Both the position numbers and the translations under genes were made by a program. From NCBI GenBank assembly GCA_945863885.1, contig CAMAZY010000006.1, forward strand, positions 1 through 64,000: a stretch of DNA of 64,000 nucleotides. Direction: 5' to 3'. Source of the stretch: an uncultured Clostridia bacterium (GTDB lineage Bacteria > Bacillota > Clostridia > Oscillospirales > Acutalibacteraceae). Position 1 is the stretch's first letter, and each line of letters opens with the position of its first letter. A model generated the notes under the pieces. The model made no database searches. It saw only the letters and a program-made list of their open reading frames with translations, and had not been told where the DNA came from. Shown here in pieces: positions 23,727-32,404 of the stretch.

Positions 23727-24596
23727 ATGGTACTTAAAATTAACCGATTTCATATTTTTGTCTTTCTTACCTGCCTTCTGTCGGTCCTGCTTGTTTTTGC
23801 CGTAAGCGCCGAAAAGAAGGCGAAATCCGTATCGGCCAAAGGCGTTTCGCTTCCCGTTGTCATGTATCATCATGTTACGGAAAACGACAAACGAGCAGGC
23901 AAATATGTTGTCAAAAAAGAGGAGCTGGCAAACGATCTTGATTATATTCAGCGTATGGGTTATGAAACCGTCACGGTCGAAGATCTGATCGCTTATGTGG
24001 ACGGAAAAAAGCAGCTTCCAAAAAAGATCATCATGATAACCTTTGACGACGGCTTCGAAAGCACCTACAAGCTTGCGTGGCCTCTATTTGCCGAACGGAA
24101 GATGAAAGCCGTTGTCTCCCCGATCGGATCGGTAACGGAAACGTACACACAAAGCGGCGACCGAAACGTCAACTATGCCTACATGAATTGGGATCAGCTT
24201 GCCGAGATGGACAAAAGCGACGAGTTCGAAGTGCAGAATCACACTTACGATATGCACTATTCCGAAAGCGGAAAGCGAAAAGGTCTTTCAAAAATGAGCG
24301 GAGAAAGCGATGAACAGTACAAAGCGATACTCAAAAACGATCTTGAAAAAATGCAGACCCTTTTGAAAAAAAACAGCGGCATTCATGCCACCGCCGCTGT
24401 TTATCCGTTCGGACTTTATTCCAAACCGACACTTGAAGTTGTCAGAGAACTCGGCTTTCGGTGCAGTATGGTGTGCGAAGAAAGAATCAACCGCATCGAG
24501 CCGGGAAATCCCGCTTCCCTTTATAATCTCGGACGGTTTAACCGCCCGTCGGGGAAATCAACCGAAAGCTTTTTTGCGAAACTTCTGGAAGCCTGA
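23727..24596 (+). CDS. Polysaccharide deacetylase family protein, secreted
   Basis: 289 residues from the ATG at 23727; the track GTG start at 23718 is part of the AGGGTGAT ribosome site. An N-terminal signal/anchor (about 8-27) leads into a NodB domain with PVVMYHHVT, IMITFDDGFEST (metal-binding Asp pair), and NHTYDMH, which supplies the histidines. It removes N- or O-acetyl groups from cell-wall or other glycans at the outer membrane face. The substrate is not predictable. Confidence 0.88.
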   Translation: MVLKINRFHIFVFLTCLLSVLLVFAVSAEKKAKSVSAKGVSLPVVMYHHVTENDKRAGKYVVKKEELANDLDYIQRMGYETVTVEDLIAYVDGKKQLPKKIIMITFDDGFESTYKLAWPLFAERKMKAVVSPIGSVTETYTQSGDRNVNYAYMNWDQLAEMDKSDEFEVQNHTYDMHYSESGKRKGLSKMSGESDEQYKAILKNDLEKMQTLLKKNSGIHATAAVYPFGLYSKPTLEVVRELGFRCSMVCEERINRIEPGNPASLYNLGRFNRPSGKSTESFFAKLLEA

Positions 24597-24606
24597 TAGA
24601 ATCCGG

Positions 24607-24640
24607 AAAGACCGAAGCCGCTTTGGTTTCGGTCTTTTTG
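24607..24640. terminator. Bidirectional terminator
   Basis: Stem AAAGACCGAA / TTTCGGTCTTT followed by TT, between the convergent deacetylase and binding-protein genes. Confidence 0.8.
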
Positions 24641-24650
24641 GTGCATCATA

Positions 24651-25880
24651 CTAAAACTTTTGCTCGGCGGCAACAGTCCAGCCGTCAAAGCTGTCATTCG
24701 CCGTTTTGATATACGCAAGACTTCTTGACGCATTCCGGCTGCTTAAAAACTTCAAAGATGAACAAGCGCCGTTCAGCTTCACGCTTCCGAGCGCTTCTTT
24801 TATTTTCTGCCTGTCGGCCGATCCGGCTTTTTCAATGGCTGTTATCACGGCGTTGTACGCATCAAAGCCTGCCGCGCAGGCGGCGGAAACCGTGTCGTCG
24901 CCGTTATTGTTGTTGTTTTTTAAGGCGGTGTTTGAATCGAGCCACGCTTTGAATCCGCTTTCAAATTTTTCGTTTGTCCCCGGCTGATAATAGGACGAAA
25001 CATATACCCTTGCATCGGCTTTCCCGGCGGCTTGTAAAACGATATTCGAATCCCAGCCGCTGTCCCCGATGAAAGTAAAACCGGTGTCAAACTGCGCCGA
25101 CTGTTCCAGTATCTTTTCGGCATACACGAGCGAAACAGGAGCAAAAACGGTTTCGCATTCATTTTTTACCGCCTTTTTCAGACAGGCGGTAAAGTCCGTT
25201 GTCCCGGGAAGAAAATTTTCGGTTACAACCGAGCCGCCCAAAGCTTCAAACGCTTCTTTGAAATAAAGAGACAGCCCCTGACTTGCGCTGTTGCCGAGCG
25301 TGGCAAGAATACAGAGCTTTCTGATTCCGAGTTGCTTGAACGTATACGTTGCGAGTGCTCTTGCCTGATACGGATCGATAAAGCCGATCCGGTAATACGT
25401 TTCTCCCCTTCCCGTGACCGTTTCACTGGTACAGCTTGCTGCAACAGCGGGAACGCCGGCATCGGAAAAGGCAGAAGCCGCTTGCGAAGAAACGTCGGAG
25501 CCGTAAGAACCGATCACGGCGCTGACGCCCTCATCAACAAGAGCCTTCGCTACCGCCTGCGCCTTTTCGGGGGAAGATTCGTTGTCGCCGTAAATCAGCC
25601 TGACTTTGATTTCTTTCCCGTCGATGCGAACCGTTGGCGTACAGGAATTGGCATACATGATTCCGAGCATTTCCTGCTTGCCCGAAAGCCCGTCGTCACC
25701 CGTCTGCGGCTCAAACACACCGATTTTTATCACATTTTCCTGCGGTGGTGTTGTGCTTACGTCATTTACCGCCTGTGCCGTCGCATCGGGCGAAGAGCTT
25801 TCGCTGTCGATTCCGTTTCGGCAGGAAGAAAAAGAAACCAACATCAAAGCCGCAAGAAATACTGAAACAATCCTTTTCAT
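24651..25880 (-). CDS. ABC-type branched-chain amino acid binding lipoprotein (LivJ-like), orphan
   Basis: 409 residues. Lipoprotein signal with the lipobox cysteine in VSFSSCRN (about residue 20), a Ser/Asp/Ala-rich linker, then a type I periplasmic-binding fold of the LivJ family: IKIGVFEPQTGDDGLSG, VSAVIGSYGSDVS, GETYYRIGFIDPYQA. It would bind amino acids or related small ligands at the outer membrane face. No permease or ATPase genes are near, so it must use a distant transporter or act as a sensor. Monocistronic. Confidence 0.87.
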   Translation of the reverse strand: MKRIVSVFLAALMLVSFSSCRNGIDSESSSPDATAQAVNDVSTTPPQENVIKIGVFEPQTGDDGLSGKQEMLGIMYANSCTPTVRIDGKEIKVRLIYGDNESSPEKAQAVAKALVDEGVSAVIGSYGSDVSSQAASAFSDAGVPAVAASCTSETVTGRGETYYRIGFIDPYQARALATYTFKQLGIRKLCILATLGNSASQGLSLYFKEAFEALGGSVVTENFLPGTTDFTACLKKAVKNECETVFAPVSLVYAEKILEQSAQFDTGFTFIGDSGWDSNIVLQAAGKADARVYVSSYYQPGTNEKFESGFKAWLDSNTALKNNNNNGDDTVSAACAAGFDAYNAVITAIEKAGSADRQKIKEALGSVKLNGACSSLKFLSSRNASRSLAYIKTANDSFDGWTVAAEQKF

Positions 25881-26262
25881 TAAGGTTCCTCCGCTTGTTT
25901 GATAATATAAGTATACACCCTTCGGCAGTCACCGTCAACTCAGGGTGCCCGCATTATTGCATTATACAAATCACCCTAAGATAAGCTTAAGCAGACGAGA
26001 GTCGAATCCGATACGGTTTTAAGCGATGAATTTCCGCCGAACCTGCGGCAGAAATGCTCGAAATGCGTCAGCATTTCTCCGCTTTCTTTCTTGTCCCGAC
26101 AAAAATTCACTCACTTAAAACTTCGAAGAACCTGAAAGCGGAAATTTTTCGTGCATTGTGTAGCTTGAAGCCGCAGACATACTGACGTATGGCAAGGCTG
26201 AAAGCATAACAAGGTGCGTAAAATATCCGTTTTCAGGCGTATCGTGTTCGACTCTCGTCTGC
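25881..26262. other. Gene-free region filled by the family A element
   Basis: Apart from the first 100 bases (the binding-protein promoter zone, no clear consensus) the whole stretch is the inverted-repeat element at 25985-26267. Confidence 0.6.
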
Positions 26263-26267
26263 TTAAA
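25985..26267. mobile_element. Family A MITE-like element with folded interior
   Basis: Terminal inverted repeats TTAAGCAGACGAGAGTCGAA... match over 27 of 29 bases (25987-26015 against 26238-26266). Inside are two long imperfect hairpins: GTTTTAAG...CTTAAAAC (26016-26120) and CCTGAAAGCGGA...TCCGTTTTCAGG (26131-26237), giving a three-way-junction fold. No ORF is inside. The right end supplies the stop codon of ddh. It looks like a non-autonomous transposable element; a folded RNA is an alternative. Confidence 0.7.
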
Positions 26268-27216
26268 GCCGCCTCATCAGTTCATTTTCGCCAAGAGCAA
26301 ATAAATCTTTCGGCCGGACATCAAACGGCGTGATACAGCCGGTTTCTCCCCGTTGACTCATTTTGTATACGGCTCTTGCAAAACTTAAAAGCACATCAGC
26401 AGTAAAAGCCGTATTCGATTCAAGCTTCAGCGAGAATTCGCCCAGACTCTTCCCGTCACAGCGGATCACGTTTCCGCCGTGGCGTTCCCGGCTATGGTCT
26501 GTCAAAAAGCTTTCATAGTCAATGAACCTGACGGTTGTATCGTAGTCCGAAAAGTATTCGGGCATATTTTTAATTTCCTCAGCGATTCTTTGGGTATCCG
26601 CTCCGACCTGAGGCACAACATAGCAAACCCTTTTATGCATTTCGTTTTCCCTGACAGCAGGCATTTCTCCCTCTCTGACGCTCTTTATCACGGAGCTTAC
26701 GGGGACGGTGTACTGCACCGCCTCCACAACACCCGGAATCTGTTTGATCGCATTGGTATGCCCCCGACTGACGCCCTCGCCCCAAAAGGTATAATCGGTC
26801 CCGCCGGGAATCGCACAACCGAGATAAAGCCTCGCCAACGAGAACAGGCCCGGATCCCAGCCGGCGCAGATCAGGGTAAGCTTCTTCCCCTCTTTTGCCC
26901 TTTTATCGGTCCGTTCAAAGTGACTTTGGATTTTTGCGTGGGTATCAAAAGAATCGACCTGATGGAAGAACTTGGCGAGAAACGGCGTTGTTTTCGGCAA
27001 ATCAAAGGCGCTTCCCATGCAGTTAATCAGCACATCAACCTTATGAGCGTGCTTTTCCGCCTCGTAAAACGGATAAACAGGTGCACCCTCTTTATAGTTC
27101 AGTATGCCCTTATCCCGCCTTGAGAAAACGGCGTAAAGCTCACAGTCTTCACTTTTTTCGACGGCTGTGCATACTGCCTTTCCGAGTCCGCCGTAGCCTG
27201 CAACTGCAATTTTCAT
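26263..27216 (-). CDS. ddh: meso-Diaminopimelate dehydrogenase
   Basis: 317 residues, near the usual 320-330. Rossmann start VAGYGGLGKAV, then SFDTHAKI, ICAGWDPGLFSLAR, WGEGVSRGHTNAIKQIPGV and a HKRVCYVV segment, all diagnostic. It reductively aminates tetrahydrodipicolinate to meso-DAP with NADPH, feeding lysine and peptidoglycan synthesis. The last codons (MRRL) run straight into the family A element, whose TTTAAGCAG end forms the TAA stop, so the native C-terminus may have been slightly longer. Monocistronic. Confidence 0.93.
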   Translation of the reverse strand: MKIAVAGYGGLGKAVCTAVEKSEDCELYAVFSRRDKGILNYKEGAPVYPFYEAEKHAHKVDVLINCMGSAFDLPKTTPFLAKFFHQVDSFDTHAKIQSHFERTDKRAKEGKKLTLICAGWDPGLFSLARLYLGCAIPGGTDYTFWGEGVSRGHTNAIKQIPGVVEAVQYTVPVSSVIKSVREGEMPAVRENEMHKRVCYVVPQVGADTQRIAEEIKNMPEYFSDYDTTVRFIDYESFLTDHSRERHGGNVIRCDGKSLGEFSLKLESNTAFTADVLLSFARAVYKMSQRGETGCITPFDVRPKDLFALGENELMRRL

Positions 27217-27670
27217 ATCGCTTCACCTCAAAACAATAGTATTGATTTAACATGATATGAAATGCCGGCAGCAAATATGACTGAAATGAATTAAGAAAGC
27301 TCTGATTCAATCTGCAAGTAAGCTATGCATCAAAGCGTATACTGTGATTGATTCAGAGGTTGCCTTATGAAAACGGTGGGCAGACCCTGTGCAAAGTCAG
27401 AATACAAAGATCAAAAAGCAGAAGATGTCTCTCTTTTTCTCCGATATAATAACTCGTGTCTTCTCAGAGAATTCCCAATAATTGACTTTCTCAAAAGATC
27501 GACATTGCCCGGGCATCTTATTCAGATTTCAGCGACATTTGTTCATGCTTGATTAATAATTTTCATTTTTTATTCTTAGAACTGTTGCAAAGCCCACCGA
27601 CTTTTGCTATCATAATATTGATCCTTGCACAAGTGAAGGCAAGGAAAAATGAACCGAAAGGGTGAATATT
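27217..27670. other. Intergenic region with a family B element
   Basis: About 450 bases between divergent genes. It contains the short family B element (27292-27367). A 61-codon ORF at 27367 follows it but has no family signs or ribosome site and is left out. The DUF4091 gene promoter should lie here; no strong consensus was found. Confidence 0.5.
27292..27367 (+). repeat. Family B MITE-like element, internally deleted copy
   Basis: GCTCTGATTCAATCTG at the left and GTGATTGATTCAGAGGTTGC at the right match both ends of the 50.1 kb element, but the roughly 110-base middle is missing. The ends are inverted repeats. Confidence 0.75.
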
Positions 27671-30334
27671 ATGAAAAAGGTCATATCCGTACTGTTGTGT
27701 GCCGTTCTGATGTTCGGTGTAATGGCGCCGATGTCAGCTTTTGCGGCGGACGATTACAGCTTGATTTTCACTTATTCCGACATTCAGGCGAATAAATCAA
27801 GCTACGATTTACGTTACGGAACAAACTCCAACCATATTGAATGGCAATGGCTTCCAAGCTATAACGGCGGCAGAATCGTTTACCTTGCCCGGAATGAATA
27901 TGAGGGCTTTCAGGTTTACTTTTACGAAAAAGCCGAAAGCGGAAGAACCCTCAATATTTCCGTTTCACCGTTTCTGAATGCAAGCGGCGAAGAACTCTCG
28001 GCAAAGGTATATAACGAGGTTTATATGAATCCCGAAGGCTTCACTTCGGACAAGTTTGCCGAAGCGCTGGTTCCCTATGCCGGCGAGGGTGTTCAGACCG
28101 TACAGAACGAAAGCAATATGTTCTATGTCGAGCTGAAATCGTCGGACACGCAGACGCCGGGTGACTACACGGCTACCGTAACCTTGTCAGACGAAAACGG
28201 TGTACTCAATACAACAAAAATGACGGCAAGAGTCTGGAACTTTGCGCTTCCCGAAGGCCACCTTTCCACCTATCTCTGCGGTCTTTATAATTCGGCGTCG
28301 GGCTATGACACAACGTCAGGCTTCCTTAAACTTTCCGGTGTCAGATTTGAAAACGGCAAGGTGATTGCCGAAGACAAAGAGCTTGCAAAGGAAATCCTTT
28401 CCGGCTGGGACGATTTTCTTCTGGAGCACGGCGTCAATTCTTATGAAATCCCGGCTTATGTAATTGACGATGACGTAAAGCAAGCCGAACTTCTCATGGC
28501 GGACACAAGACGCAGTATGTTCATGGTTCCTGTCGAGGGCAGCTATGGCAGTCAGTCAGCCGCCGCCTCGATTACCAAGTATAAAAATATCGTAGTCGGC
28601 AACAGTGAGCTTGAAGACAAAGCATTCTTCTACCCGTGGGACGAACCGAGCTGGGCAAGCGACGCCGATACGGTTGATTTCGACGCAAGAATCAATGCTA
28701 TCAAATCGGTCTGGGGTGACAATTACCACGCCATGGTACCGTTCTTTGGTACCGATTCGGCAACGCTTGACTTCAAACTGTCCAAGCTGAAAGCTTCCAC
28801 CGATATTTACTGCCCGAATCAGAATGCGGCTTATAGCTCTGAAACGGTCAGAAATGCTTTCCTTGATACAAACTGGCACAAGTCGCTTCGCTATCAGGGT
28901 GACACATGGAACGGCAATACCTATGTCTGGACCTACGGGAAAAGTGCCAAGGGCGTTTTTGCCCGTGCTTTGCAATGGCAGGCGGCGGCGCTCAATTCAG
29001 ACGGAATGCTTCACTGGAACTGCGGCTTTGTCCCGTATGACAAAAACGGAAATGTATATGACGTATTTGAAAACAATTCCGTACCGGGCAAGTCTTACCC
29101 CTCAACCGGCAACGGCGACGGTATCTTCGTCTACTCGGGCGCTTCACTTGGTCTTGACCCGGCGACCCCGATTGCATCTCTTCGCCTGAAGCATATCGCA
29201 AGCGGTATGGACGACTTCGATTATCTTCAGCTTGTCAAGGAGTTTTTGGGCGAAGACGAGTACACAACCTATCTCAATAAATTCCTTACAAAGTACAATT
29301 CCAACGGGATCAATAAAATCTGGAATTCCCATGAGGGTGCCTTTGTCGATTGGGAATGTGTAACAATCAACAATATCCGGACGGCAATGGGTAACGCTCT
29401 TTCTGCGTCGAACACCGAGCACAATTACGGTGGGTGGCAGACCGTCGTCACATCGGACGACATCCATAACGGTCTTGAAGTTCGCACATGCGAAAACTGC
29501 GGCGCAAAAGAAAGCCGGAAGACCGATGTCAAGGGCTGTGACCACGAGGAATATATTTCCTCACCTGCTGTTGCGGCAACCTGCACAAGCGAAGGAAAAA
29601 CAGCCGAGAAAAAGTGCTCGATTTGCGGTGAAGTCGTAAAAGAAAGCATCGCAATTGCTCCGACGGCGCACCGGACGGTAACCGTTGCCGCAAAGAATCC
29701 GACCTGCACCGAGGACGGCTATGAAGCATATAAAAAGTGCCTGAACTGTGATTACAGCACCTATGTCCTTGCCCCTGCCACCGGTCACACAAGCGACGGC
29801 GGTGCTATTACAAAACAGCCGACTTGCAGCGCAGAGGGTGAAAAGACCTATACCTGCACAGTCTGCGGCGAGATAATCAGCACCGAGCCGATTGAAAAGA
29901 CGGCGCATACCTACAAGATAACGACCGTTCCGGCAACCTGCACACAAAACGGTAGCGAAACGTCAATCTGCGAGGTCTGTGGCGACAAACAGACCAAGGT
30001 TATTCCCGCAACGGGTCACCCGAACAAATATGAAACAAAGCAAGTGCCTGCCACCTGTACCGAAAGCGGCTTTACCGCCGGTGTCTATTGCCCCGACTGT
30101 AAGCAATACCTGAGCGGCCACGAAGTAATTGCGGCGGCGGGACATCACGATGTAAACGAGGACGGACTCTGTGACGATTGCGGCATTACGATGACGAAAG
30201 ACGACACGGGCGAGGACTGCACCTGCATCTGTCATAAAACCGGCTTCATGGGCTTTATCTGGAAGATTCTGCGGTTCTTCTATAAGATATTCGGAACCAA
30301 TCAAGTCTGTGCTTGCGGTCAGGCACATTATTGA
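27671..30334 (+). CDS. Large secreted DUF4091 protein with cysteine-rich repeats
   Basis: 887 residues from the ATG at 27671 (the track GTG start lies inside the AAAGGGTGA ribosome site). Signal peptide (about 1-26, ending AFAAD). Residues about 30-580 match glycoside-hydrolase-like proteins with a DUF4091 end (FFYPWDEPSWASD, LRLKHIASGMDDFDYLQL). Then come four to five repeats of the form ATC...G...C..CG...I.A.GH with paired cysteines. The tail (CTCICHKTGFMGFIWKILRF then CACGQAHY) combines cysteine pairs with an aromatic amphipathic helix and may anchor the protein. The acidic DEP residues are candidate catalytic groups; substrate unknown. Monocistronic. Confidence 0.72.
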   Translation: MKKVISVLLCAVLMFGVMAPMSAFAADDYSLIFTYSDIQANKSSYDLRYGTNSNHIEWQWLPSYNGGRIVYLARNEYEGFQVYFYEKAESGRTLNISVSPFLNASGEELSAKVYNEVYMNPEGFTSDKFAEALVPYAGEGVQTVQNESNMFYVELKSSDTQTPGDYTATVTLSDENGVLNTTKMTARVWNFALPEGHLSTYLCGLYNSASGYDTTSGFLKLSGVRFENGKVIAEDKELAKEILSGWDDFLLEHGVNSYEIPAYVIDDDVKQAELLMADTRRSMFMVPVEGSYGSQSAAASITKYKNIVVGNSELEDKAFFYPWDEPSWASDADTVDFDARINAIKSVWGDNYHAMVPFFGTDSATLDFKLSKLKASTDIYCPNQNAAYSSETVRNAFLDTNWHKSLRYQGDTWNGNTYVWTYGKSAKGVFARALQWQAAALNSDGMLHWNCGFVPYDKNGNVYDVFENNSVPGKSYPSTGNGDGIFVYSGASLGLDPATPIASLRLKHIASGMDDFDYLQLVKEFLGEDEYTTYLNKFLTKYNSNGINKIWNSHEGAFVDWECVTINNIRTAMGNALSASNTEHNYGGWQTVVTSDDIHNGLEVRTCENCGAKESRKTDVKGCDHEEYISSPAVAATCTSEGKTAEKKCSICGEVVKESIAIAPTAHRTVTVAAKNPTCTEDGYEAYKKCLNCDYSTYVLAPATGHTSDGGAITKQPTCSAEGEKTYTCTVCGEIISTEPIEKTAHTYKITTVPATCTQNGSETSICEVCGDKQTKVIPATGHPNKYETKQVPATCTESGFTAGVYCPDCKQYLSGHEVIAAAGHHDVNEDGLCDDCGITMTKDDTGEDCTCICHKTGFMGFIWKILRFFYKIFGTNQVCACGQAHY

Positions 30335-30381
30335 TAGAATTCAATAACGCCCTATGATGTAAACATCTGATTGAAGCGTAA

Positions 30382-30436
30382 CCCCCGAAGAATCAGCTCT
30401 CTTAAATGAGCGACATTCTTCGGGGGATGTCTTTTT
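30382..30436 (+). terminator. Terminator of the DUF4091 gene
   Basis: Perfect 12-bp stem CCCCCGAAGAAT / ATTCTTCGGGGG followed by ATGTCTTTTT. Confidence 0.8.
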
Positions 30437-30449
30437 CAGATTTCAGAAG

Positions 30450-30483
30450 GAACCGTCTTTCACCGGTGTGAAAAAAACGGTTC
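30450..30483 (-). terminator. Hairpin ending the aromatic operon
   Basis: On the minus strand GAACCGT...ACGGTTC with an inner TTCAC / GTGAA, 20 bases beyond the DAHP synthase stop. The U run is inside the stem, so termination may need the next hairpin too. Confidence 0.5.
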
Positions 30484-30503
30484 TTTGTCATACCGACATC
30501 GTA

Positions 30504-31532
30504 TCAATACAATTCCGCAAGCTCGTAAATCAGCTTTTCGGTTTCCTCCCAACCGATGCACGGATCGGTGATGGATTTACCGTAGGTGCCCTCGCCGATC
30601 TTCTGACAGCCGTTTTCGATATAGCTTTCAATCATGAGTCCCTTGACAAGCTTGTCGATGTCACCGCTGCAACGGCACGAATGCAGGATTTCTTTGGCGA
30701 TTCTCGGCTGGTGCATGTACTTTTTCGCCGAGTTTGCGTGGTTGGTGTCCACGATAACGGCAGGATTCTCAAGTCCTCTTTCGGCGTAAAGCTCGCAAAG
30801 ACGGCTTAAATCCTCGTAGTGATAGTTCGGGAGCGACTGACCGTGCTTGTTGACGTAGCCTCTTAAAATAGCATGGGCAAGCGGATTGCCGTGGGAATGT
30901 ACCTGCCAGCCTCTGTAAATGAAGTCGTGCTCATGCTGAGCGGCGGTAATCGAGTTCATCATAACCGAAAGGTCGCCGCCGGTGGGGTTCTTCATGCCGA
31001 CGGGGATATCAAGACCGCTCGAAACAAGGCGATGCTCCTGATTTTCAACCGAGCGTGCGCCGATTGCCGTATAGCCTAAAACGTCCGAAAGATAACGGTA
31101 GTTGTCGGGATACAGCATTTCGTCCGCACAGGTGAAGCCGGTTTCGTTGACCGCTCTCATGTGAAGCTTACGGATGGCGATAATGCCGCCGATAAGGTCG
31201 GGATCTCCGTTCGGGTCGGGCTGGTGAAGCATACCTTTGTAGCCGTCACCGGTGGTTCTCGGCTTGTTGGTGTAGATTCTCGGAACGATGAAAATTTTGT
31301 CCTTGACCTTTTCCTGAACGGGAACAAGCCGGGATATGTAATCCATAACCGAGTCCTCGTTGTCCGCCGAGCACGGGCCGATCACAAGCACAAGCTTTCT
31401 TACCTTGCCCTCGAAAATGGCTTTCAGCTCTGCGTCACGCTCCGCTTTGATTCTCTGTGCTTCCTCGGAAATCGGGAACTGCTTTTTGATTTCCATCGGA
31501 ATGGGTAATTTGAATGCAAACTCCATATTCAT
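30504..31532 (-). CDS. aroF: 3-Deoxy-7-phosphoheptulonate (DAHP) synthase, class I
   Basis: 342 residues from the ATG at 31532, with AAAGGTGAGG 8 bases upstream; the track start at 31553 overlaps tyrA. Class I AroF/G/H motifs: LVIGPCSADN, PRIYTNKPRTTGDGYKG, IGARSVENQEHR, GMKNPTGGD and HSHGN. It condenses phosphoenolpyruvate and erythrose-4-phosphate, the first step of the shikimate route. It is the last gene of the nine-gene operon. Which paralogue (F, G or H) and which feedback inhibitor cannot be told; no fused regulatory domain is present. Confidence 0.93.
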   Translation of the reverse strand: MNMEFAFKLPIPMEIKKQFPISEEAQRIKAERDAELKAIFEGKVRKLVLVIGPCSADNEDSVMDYISRLVPVQEKVKDKIFIVPRIYTNKPRTTGDGYKGMLHQPDPNGDPDLIGGIIAIRKLHMRAVNETGFTCADEMLYPDNYRYLSDVLGYTAIGARSVENQEHRLVSSGLDIPVGMKNPTGGDLSVMMNSITAAQHEHDFIYRGWQVHSHGNPLAHAILRGYVNKHGQSLPNYHYEDLSRLCELYAERGLENPAVIVDTNHANSAKKYMHQPRIAKEILHSCRCSGDIDKLVKGLMIESYIENGCQKIGEGTYGKSITDPCIGWEETEKLIYELAELY

Positions 31533-31549
31533 TGTTTTTTCCTCACCTT

Positions 31550-32404
31550 TCATTTATCAAATAATTTTCTTCTTTCGGTTGCACACTTCATCATATCCAT
31601 CATGCCCTCCCGGTCGTCGTTTTCAAGAAAACCGTAAAGCTTTTCGAACTGACCCATGAATAAGTCCATCTGGCGAAGAAGTGCGTCTTTGTTTAAAAGG
31701 AACAACTCGCTCCACATAACCTCGTTGATATTGGCGATTCTTGTCAGGTCACGGAACGAGTCACCCGTGTACTTTTCAAGATGCTCATGCTCGTAGCAGG
31801 TCATCAGCGCAACGGCCAAGCAGTGCGTCAGCTGAGACACGAAGCCGATCATCTCGTCGTGCTCGGCGGGAGACAGCTGGCAGATTCTTCCGAAGCCCAA
31901 AATTTCACCGATGCGCATACACGCTTCGATGTTTTCCTCGGTGTTCTTTTCGGTCGGAACGACAACGTAGTTTGCGCCGAAGAAGATTTTTTCGTCGCTG
32001 TTTTCGACGCCGTACACCTCACGGCCTGCCATCGGGTGGGCGGAGACAAATTCCACGCCGTCGGGCAGAATCGACTGAATCTTATCGACGATGCACCGCT
32101 TGACGCCCGTAACATCGGTAATCATGGTGCCTTTTTTGATGTACTTGCCGTACTGTTCTATCCAGTCGACGAAGATATGCGGATAAAGCGAAAAAATGAT
32201 GATGTCCGCATTCGAGATAAGCTCCGGGTCAACCTCGGTCGTCGCTTTTTCGACGATTTCATGCTCAAGCGCATAGTCAACCGAGGACTGCGAACGGGTG
32301 ATCGCATCGACATGATAGCCCTTTTCGGTAAAGCCCCTTGCGTAGCTTCCGCCGAGCAATCCTAAGCCGACGATTAGAAATCTTGTGTTTTTGTTGATAA
32401 TCAT
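31550..32404 (-). CDS. tyrA: Prephenate dehydrogenase
   Basis: 284 residues. NAD-binding start FLIVGLGLLGGSYARG, then SAHPMAGREVYG, with the catalytic histidine, and SQLTHCLAVALM. It oxidatively decarboxylates prephenate to 4-hydroxyphenylpyruvate for tyrosine. No ACT or chorismate mutase domain is attached. The start overlaps the aroA stop by 4 bases, so translation is coupled. Confidence 0.94.
   Translation of the reverse strand: MIINKNTRFLIVGLGLLGGSYARGFTEKGYHVDAITRSQSSVDYALEHEIVEKATTEVDPELISNADIIIFSLYPHIFVDWIEQYGKYIKKGTMITDVTGVKRCIVDKIQSILPDGVEFVSAHPMAGREVYGVENSDEKIFFGANYVVVPTEKNTEENIEACMRIGEILGFGRICQLSPAEHDEMIGFVSQLTHCLAVALMTCYEHEHLEKYTGDSFRDLTRIANINEVMWSELFLLNKDALLRQMDLFMGQFEKLYGFLENDDREGMMDMMKCATERRKLFDK

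Noticed and set aside
27367-27552. 61-codon ORF after the short family B element
   Set aside because: No ribosome site, no family signs, and it starts at the element's end.
30382-30483. Small RNA gene between the DUF4091 gene and the aromatic operon
   Set aside because: The two hairpins are explained as convergent terminators and no promoter lies between them.
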